From the NCBI GenBank assembly GCA_037952775.1, contig JBANAY010000003.1:21948001-22012000 (forward strand): 64,000 nucleotides of DNA, in the 5' to 3' direction. A model generated the notes under the pieces. It searched no databases and had not been told where the DNA came from. It worked only from the letters and a program-made list of their open reading frames with translations. This DNA comes from Clonostachys chloroleuca (taxonomy: Eukaryota; Ascomycota; Sordariomycetes; Hypocreales; Bionectriaceae). Shown piece after piece: positions 58,346 through 64,000 of the stretch (position 1 is the first letter of the stretch; each line of letters begins with the position of its first letter). Both the position numbers and the translations under genes were made by a program.

Positions 58346-60223
58346 ATGTCGCAGCCTCGCACTGTTATCATTGTTGGCGGTACGTACTCAACATTTCACC
58401 ACCTCTGACTTGATATGTCTCAAAAATTAACCAGAATAATAGCTGGAATATTTGGCCTTTCTACGTCTCTGGCTTTGCGAGCTAAAGGTATCTTTGATTG
58501 CTGAGTTGCTTATGTATAATAATATAAGCTCATTGTAAGGCCAGGCCATAGCGTCACAGTATTTGACCAACATGATTACATCCAGTCGAGATACGACCCC
58601 GAGCACCACCCTAATGGCCAGGTAGCGTCGGTTGATCACAACAAAATTGTAGGTTGCAATCCTACGCCGATAAATCGCTGTCTAACCGTCTCTCGTGTAA
58701 AGCTGCGACCATCCTATGGGACCAAAATACACTACCAAAGATTGGCACTTGAGAGCCGCGAAGAGTGGCTGAAAATGAACAAAGACAACGGCAGCGAATT
58801 GTTTGTTGGGTGTGGCATGCTCCGCGCCCAGCCGTCTGCCCATCTGGGGGCGCTGGAGAAGGAAACCCTGGCCAACATGGAGAGAGATGGACTTCGCGAC
58901 ACCCAGTTTGTGAAGAGCAATGCTGATGACCGCCAACGAGCTGCCCAACGTGGCTGGCAGGACAAGCTATTGGATTTCAAAATCCCTGGCGAGGATGCTG
59001 GCTGTCACTTCGAAGCGGTGCTAGATTCCCTTTCGGGCTTTGTCAAGTGCAGTGAAGCCTGCGCCTACCTTCTGGACAAGGCCGTATCCCTGGGAGTAAA
59101 GTTTGTGGCTGGAGCTGACGCTGGAAGCTTTGAATCCTTGGTTATCGAGGGAGGGCCTCGTGGCACTGGTAAAAATGGGAGAAAGGTTGTGGGCATCAAG
59201 ACAGGCGATGGAGTTGTCCACCAAAGCGACACTGTCATCATTGCTGGTAAGATTGCCCTATTACAATGAAACGGCATGAAGGCGTCGATTTAGCTAAGGA
59301 TGCGCATCTAGCCGGATCATTCTCAACTCAGATTCTGCCAGACCTATCATACCACCTCGAGTCCTCCGCTGGCAGTGTAGCGACCTTCAAGATCGACAAG
59401 ACGGAAACTGATTTGTGGAACAAGTATGCTCCAGACAGATTCCCCGTGCTGACGTGGAAGAGCGCGCCTCGAGATCAAAATGGAAAAGATTCAGGTAGCG
59501 TCTACGTGTTCCCTAGGACTGAGAATGGGCTCATCAAGATTGGGTACCGAGGCATCAAGGTGAGTGACTTCCCTCGTAAGCATCAACCGAGAGGTAGAAT
59601 TGCACTCAACGCAGCATCTTGCTAGTTTACGAATTTTGTGCCCGCGCCTCAGGGGACGGCTTTTACGCAGGATGGCAAGTGGTCAATTCCACTTCCATAC
59701 GCCGAGTCCAAGTCGCTCCCCGAGGCTGCTACTGAGGCTATTCGCCAATTCGTGTCCATCTTCCTGCCTGAATTCGCCACCAGACCATTCAGTCCCACAA
59801 AATTCTGCTGGTACACGGATTCTCTTGACAACTCGTTTCTGGTAGGCTTCCACCAACCCCTCGACCAAGCGCCCCAACTGAAAGCGCAGACCAACACTGA
59901 CGGGATCCCCTAGATCGATTACATCCCGTCATATGGCGATCAGTCCTTGTTCGTGTGCACGGGTGGGAGCGGACATGGAGCCAAATTTCTCCCTGTCCTT
60001 GGAAAGGTTTGGCTGTCCATACACATCACGTCTCTTTTCGTTTCGGCGACTAACTCCGAGGCTAACGTAGCATGCTGTCGACATTTTCGAACACGGGTCC
60101 CAGAGTACTTCGTACATGTACCCTCACTGGCGATGGCGAGAGGACAAAGCGAGGGGAAATGGACTGGAGGAGGGGCCTGCAGGACCAAGGGATTTGCAGG
60201 GGCAGGGCAATTCCAGCCCATAA
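58346..60223 (+). CDS. FAD-dependent amine/amino-acid oxidase (DAO fold; sarcosine or fructosyl-amine oxidase-like)
   Basis: Predicted 478 residues from eight exons, all in phase: 58346-58379, 58443-58487, 58545-58648, 58703-59246, 59312-59559, 59626-59841, 59914-60006 and 60071-60223. The dinucleotide-binding motif [20 protein letters not shown] is assembled over intron 1. [29 protein letters not shown] (over intron 3), [15 protein letters not shown] and [20 protein letters not shown] are the DAO-family landmarks; the latter contains the C-terminal FAD-contact Gly-rich loop. Members oxidise N-alkyl or glycated amino acids with release of hydrogen peroxide; the exact substrate is open. The C-terminus does not end in a peroxisomal SKL-type signal, which many relatives have. 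The first three exons are very short, and the 34- and 45-nt exons are easily missed by gene finders. Confidence 0.85.
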
Positions 60224-60624
60224 CGAGCTATGATCCATGTTTGTTCCGAGTTCCGAGTTGATTACCGAGACCTGCAGGGGGGCTAAATGGGCATACGGGG
60301 CGAGGGTGTCGCTAGAAGGGTTTCAAGCAACGGATGTACTTCTGAGATTGATAAAGTAGCATCCCATGTCACCTCTGGGTCAGGCTTCAAGGTCTAATGT
60401 AGCTAGCTACCTTGCCTTGAGCGAGTCGTTGATGCTCCTCATCTTTCTGTGGATTGGCATGGTTCATCCACCGGGATCGGACACTTTCATTTGCATTTTC
60501 CTTAGATGAGCATGGTTTTGTTGGCCTCAAAAACTAACAGCAGCCGCAACTTGTTTATGAAGGATGTAAAGCCGTAGATCAATCAAGAACCGCATTGTTC
60601 AAGTCTATTACTAGCTTGCGCAAG
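60224..60624. promoter_or_regulatory. Intergenic region upstream of the amidase
   Basis: About 400 bp between two plus-strand genes; promoter of the amidase expected. Nothing else recognised. Confidence 0.45.
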
Positions 60625-62508
60625 ATGCGTCTCTTCTCTCTCGTCTTCTTGCCAGTCTGTGCGGCCTCAATCACCTCAACGGGCTCAACCATTCTCCTGA
60701 ATAATATCCCATACTACATAAGTCCTCACTTCGTAGGCAATATCGCCCTTGAGGTCCGTGCGCTTGACAGCATCGACTGCGCCTTTGGTTTCGCCCCGGT
60801 CTCCGTTCTGCCTCCAGGAACACAGCCAGATGACATCTCCACGGTCTTTACATCCTGGAACGCTACCGATGATGTATTCCAGCCCGGATTTTCGCAGCTG
60901 ATACTCAACGTAACACAAAGCTTAAGTAACTCAACCACGCAAAAAGTGGAAGTCGCCGGCCAAGGCACTTCGACGGTGGTCAGCTATGTGACGAAATCTA
61001 GAGCGTATGAGGGCCCGTACTTCTTAGATAAGACAAGTGGCAATCTACACCAGGCTTACCGACTGTACGACGATTTTGCCGGAGCATTTACTGAGGCATT
61101 GCTGGATAATAATGACGGCACTTTTCAGGTCTTGTCGGCCAAGGTCGCCGGCTCAGCTACAATGTCCATCGGTGTGCCCTCGCGATTGTACTACAAGCCG
61201 TCAATGGAGAGGCCACTTGCTGGAGTCCGCATCGCCGTCAAAGACATATTCTCGCTGGCGGGCGTCAAACGGTCCAACGGTAACAGGGCATGGTACCATT
61301 TGTACCCGCCAAGCAACGTCACTGCAGTTGCCATCTCCAGGCTCATCGAGGCGGGGGCTGTCATTGTGGGCACGCAGAAGCTGTCTCAGTTCGCGACGAG
61401 CGAGGTCGCTACGGTTGATTGGGTCGATTACCACTCGCCCTTCAACCCCCGAGGCGACGGCTACCAGGATCCCTCCTCGTCGAGCTCCGGCGCCGGTGCG
61501 TCTGTGGCCTCGTACGACTGGCTCGACGCCGCTGTAGGCACAGATACGGGCGGCAGCATACGAAGTCCTGCAGGCATCAGCGGCGTCTTTGGAAACAGAG
61601 CCTCGCATGGTCTTGTCAGCTTGGACCATGTCATGCCCCTTTCCGAGCCCTTGGATACCGCTGGCTTCCTTGTTCGGGATCCCGCGCTATGGGAGAAGCT
61701 GCAGGCCGTCATGTACGGGTCCAATTACTCCTCCCTAGCCAGCTTGCAGCGAAAGTACCCTGTCAACATCATGACAGTAGCGTACCCAGACTCCAGCACC
61801 GAGGCAGGCAGGCTTCTCAATAATTTTGCAGCAGCGCTGGCCAAGTTCCTAGGCGGCAATATGAGTACATTGGATGTAGCCAGTGCCTGGGCCAGAAGCA
61901 AGACCAACCCTTATGCCAATCTCAACTTTACCGAGTCGTTCAGCATCACCTACCCAGTACTTACAGGCAAAGGTCAAGACAACTTGACCAATCAGTTCTT
62001 CGCCGACTATGCAAGTCTTCATAATGGCCGTCGACCATTCGTCAACCCATCCCCACTCGCGCGCTGGGCATGGGCAGCCAACTACTCATGGGATGAAGCA
62101 TTGCATAACAAGACCATGTTTGCAGACTGGTTCAATGATGAAATGCTGCCTCCTGTCAATGACCCCCTTCAATGCTCCTCTTCCCTCATTCTATATCCAG
62201 GCAAGATAGGGACACAGGCTCCGAGGAATCGGTATGATATCGCGCCTCCCTTGCCGTTCACGGGTTTCTCAGCAGCCCGCATCTCCGTCTTCTCGGGCTG
62301 CCCAGATTTTATATATCCAGTAGGAGAGGTATCGAAGTTCAGTAATTTGACGGATAATGATGAAAAGTTGCCTGTTGCAGTGGGTATCCTAGCTGCGAAG
62401 GGCTGTGATGGACTACTCGCTCGGCTGGCGATGGATCTGGTGGGTGAAGGTATCTTGAAGATTCCGCAAGTTGGTGGCAGCATGAGTGGTGGCCCAATTC
62501 TTTTCTAG
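60625..62508 (+). CDS. Secreted amidase-signature protein with N-terminal extension
   Basis: Predicted 627 residues, intronless. I chose the ATG at 60625 because it opens directly into a signal peptide (MRLFSLVFLPVCAASI); an ATG at 60595 would add 10 residues. Residues about 20-185 are an N-terminal domain found on fungal amidases of this type. The amidase-signature core follows: VAVKD-like RIAVKDIF (catalytic Lys), SSSSSGAGAS with the bridging Ser, and GTDTGGSIRSPAG with the nucleophile Ser near residue 310. Several N-glycosylation sites (NLT, NYS, NFT) fit secretion. It should hydrolyse an amide outside the cell or in the secretory path; the substrate is unknown. It stands between two flavin amine-oxidase-type genes. 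Confidence 0.9.
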   Translation: MRLFSLVFLPVCAASITSTGSTILLNNIPYYISPHFVGNIALEVRALDSIDCAFGFAPVSVLPPGTQPDDISTVFTSWNATDDVFQPGFSQLILNVTQSLSNSTTQKVEVAGQGTSTVVSYVTKSRAYEGPYFLDKTSGNLHQAYRLYDDFAGAFTEALLDNNDGTFQVLSAKVAGSATMSIGVPSRLYYKPSMERPLAGVRIAVKDIFSLAGVKRSNGNRAWYHLYPPSNVTAVAISRLIEAGAVIVGTQKLSQFATSEVATVDWVDYHSPFNPRGDGYQDPSSSSSGAGASVASYDWLDAAVGTDTGGSIRSPAGISGVFGNRASHGLVSLDHVMPLSEPLDTAGFLVRDPALWEKLQAVMYGSNYSSLASLQRKYPVNIMTVAYPDSSTEAGRLLNNFAAALAKFLGGNMSTLDVASAWARSKTNPYANLNFTESFSITYPVLTGKGQDNLTNQFFADYASLHNGRRPFVNPSPLARWAWAANYSWDEALHNKTMFADWFNDEMLPPVNDPLQCSSSLILYPGKIGTQAPRNRYDIAPPLPFTGFSAARISVFSGCPDFIYPVGEVSKFSNLTDNDEKLPVAVGILAAKGCDGLLARLAMDLVGEGILKIPQVGGSMSGGPILF

Positions 62509-62799
62509 ACAATAGCCAATGTAAATATGCCATAGAAATATGAGAACAAGGAGTTAGATATAGCAAATTTTTAGATACACAGATAGGCCACAATTCTTTT
62601 TCCTCGGTCATTTTAATCACCTCAATTGACTCACTTAACAAAATGCTATTGCAACTTTTGATTCATTGCCCTGGCTCGGTCAATAATACCCTTATTCTAT
62701 CACTTCTCCTAGTTTACGACTCCGATAGGCAAAGGGGTACGCCAAAGAGATATACATCTAGATTTACGATATTCACACGTCTAATACGTGACCAACTAT

Positions 62800-64000
62800 C
62801 TACTCCGTCTTTACCCATCGGCCCATCCATCGTTGGTTAAGTTCCTTGGCCTCGTCAATTAGCCCAATCTCTAGAAGAAGCTGAACTGCACCACGAACGG
62901 CCGAGTAGAGCGAGGAGCTGATCCAGGCGTGGGTAGGCGCCGTGTGCTCACCAAGAACGATGACATTGGACTCAGTCTTATGATACGCCGGAATATACAG
63001 CGCGTGCTGTGCAACGTCTGGACGTGTCCACGCCGTGGCGATGAAGGGCTCGTCGAGCCAGCACAAGCGCTCATACTCACCCGTGTACAGCTCACGAACC
63101 TCCTCGCCATGCAGCGAGGCGATGGCGTCAAGGACCATGCCCACATGCTGCTCCTCGCTGAGACTTGCAAAGCGGCTGCTCCAGTCGCCGCCGCGGTAGT
63201 GCATGATCAGGCCCGGGCGGCCCGTCTCATTGAGCCCGTAGACTGGGTAGTAGAGAGCACCGACGGCGGCATCAGGCGGCGTCGAGTAGCCGCCAAAGAT
63301 GGGGCGCTCACCCTTTTCCCAGAAGCGCTCGCTGAAGAGCAGCGCGACCTTGCAGGCATCCTTGAAGCGGAGACCGCGCTCAGCCATGGCCCGTGAGAGG
63401 GTCGGTGAGAACTGGGGAAGACTCATCAGCCGCGTCATGGTAAAGGGGGCTGTGAGCATGGTGTAGTCGTAGTTCTTGCTTTGCTGGGGCTGCGGCTTCG
63501 TCTGGGTTCTGTTGGCATCGACATCGACCCAGGATAGCTTGGTGCCCGTCGCGGTTTTGCCTTGCTCGTCTTTCACGGCTTCAATCTTGCGGACTTGGCG
63601 GTTCAGGATCAGGCGGTCTTGGACATGAGGCAGAATGGCATTTGAGAGGCGGCTGAAACCTCCGTCGACACATCGCCACTCCGTCTCACCAAGCGTGCTC
63701 TTGCTGCCGTCCTGGGCGAGATTTGAATTGTGGTGCATCTCATCCCAAAAGACATCATAGTCCGTTGCGCCATGTACGGCATCTGCCACCTCGGCGCTCG
63801 CGTTCCAAAAGTTGCGCATCATGCTTTGTTGGCTTATGTCGTCCAGGCCCTGCTTCATGACGCGGCCATGAACGCCCCACGGATCTCGCTGGATCTGTCT
63901 GAGGGTCGCTTCATTGAGGAGAATCTCGTTCATCTTTGCCTTGGTGGACTTGTACTCTTCCGTATCCAACGGGGCCGGTTTGCCCAGGCTGGAGTTTGCG
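62800..64000 (-). CDS. Flavin-containing amine / L-amino-acid oxidase, C-terminal part (partial, cut by right edge)
   Basis: About 399 C-terminal residues; the frame is open to base 64000 and the FAD-binding N-terminus lies outside. The visible part has RCVDGGFSRLSNAIL (substrate/FAD-interface motif of the family), YDYTMLTAPFTMTRLMSLPQ, RFKDACKVALLFSERFWEKG, and at the end VLGEHTAPTHAWISSSLYSAVRGA, which is the C-terminal FAD-contact segment. These match fungal and snake-venom-type L-amino-acid oxidases and related monoamine oxidases. The reaction would be oxidative deamination with release of hydrogen peroxide. No intron is needed in the visible part. It converges with the amidase gene, with 291 bp between stops. 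Confidence 0.87.
   Translation of the reverse strand, partial: ANSSLGKPAPLDTEEYKSTKAKMNEILLNEATLRQIQRDPWGVHGRVMKQGLDDISQQSMMRNFWNASAEVADAVHGATDYDVFWDEMHHNSNLAQDGSKSTLGETEWRCVDGGFSRLSNAILPHVQDRLILNRQVRKIEAVKDEQGKTATGTKLSWVDVDANRTQTKPQPQQSKNYDYTMLTAPFTMTRLMSLPQFSPTLSRAMAERGLRFKDACKVALLFSERFWEKGERPIFGGYSTPPDAAVGALYYPVYGLNETGRPGLIMHYRGGDWSSRFASLSEEQHVGMVLDAIASLHGEEVRELYTGEYERLCWLDEPFIATAWTRPDVAQHALYIPAYHKTESNVIVLGEHTAPTHAWISSSLYSAVRGAVQLLLEIGLIDEAKELNQRWMGRWVKTE

Noticed and set aside
59842..59913. Premature end of the FAD amine oxidase after the DSLDNSF motif
   Set aside because: The apparent stop lies inside an intron; splicing 59842-59913 restores the conserved GGSGHG segment and the gene is intact.
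1..64000. tRNA, rRNA, CRISPR or intact transposon genes
   Set aside because: Read through for conserved tRNA arms, array-like short repeats and transposase motifs; none was convincing.

Overview
The window is nuclear DNA from a filamentous ascomycete (Pezizomycotina). Coding is in exons split by short introns (mostly 50-90 nt, GT...AG, often with a CTAAC/CTGAC-like branch site). It contains a fungal-type reducing PKS, a giant NRPS, a Zn2Cys6 regulator, a fungal rhodopsin-domain protein, F-box proteins and a NACHT (NLR-type) gene. I cannot name the species. All gene models below were spliced by hand and checked for reading-phase consistency.

Positions 1-42,200 look like one secondary-metabolite cluster. 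From left to right it holds: the 5' end of a PKS (KS-AT visible, minus strand, running off the left edge); a six-exon rhodopsin-domain membrane protein (minus); an FAD/GMC oxidoreductase of the fatty-alcohol-oxidase type (plus); an O-methyltransferase (plus); a six-module NRPS of about 7,881 residues (minus, 34,623 to 10,601); an SDR reductase (minus); a diverged copy of the mitochondrial complex I 20-kDa (PSST/NDUFS7) subunit (minus); and a C2H2 plus Zn2Cys6 transcription factor (plus). The last two genes share a 290-bp divergent promoter.

The NRPS is the most unusual object. It begins with a ketosynthase-like domain that has lost Cys, His and His, followed by AT and a carrier domain, then six C-A-T modules, and ends in a condensation domain with a broken HHxxxDG motif. 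Modules 4-5-6 plus the final C domain mirror modules 1-2-3 plus C4, as if a three-module block had been duplicated. A reasonable inference is an acylated hexapeptide whose acyl chain comes from the neighbouring PKS, tailored by the oxidase, SDR and methyltransferase. The complex I paralogue is a candidate self-resistance gene.

Positions 42,200-64,000 look less specialised: a DUF7053-like protein, a secreted GH43 glycosidase, a second SDR lacking the usual YxxxK, two F-box proteins, and a NACHT gene broken by an in-frame stop. A degraded AT-rich stretch with a flavin-oxidase relic follows. Then come an eight-exon FAD amine-oxidase-type gene, a secreted amidase, and a flavin amine oxidase cut by the right edge.

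Two genes (the NRPS at about 23,019 and the GMC oxidase at 5,950-5,956) each carry a single-base deletion in a short homopolymer that breaks an otherwise clean frame. Sequencing error is the simplest explanation, but real inactivation cannot be excluded from the sequence alone. I saw no tRNA, rRNA, CRISPR array or intact transposon.
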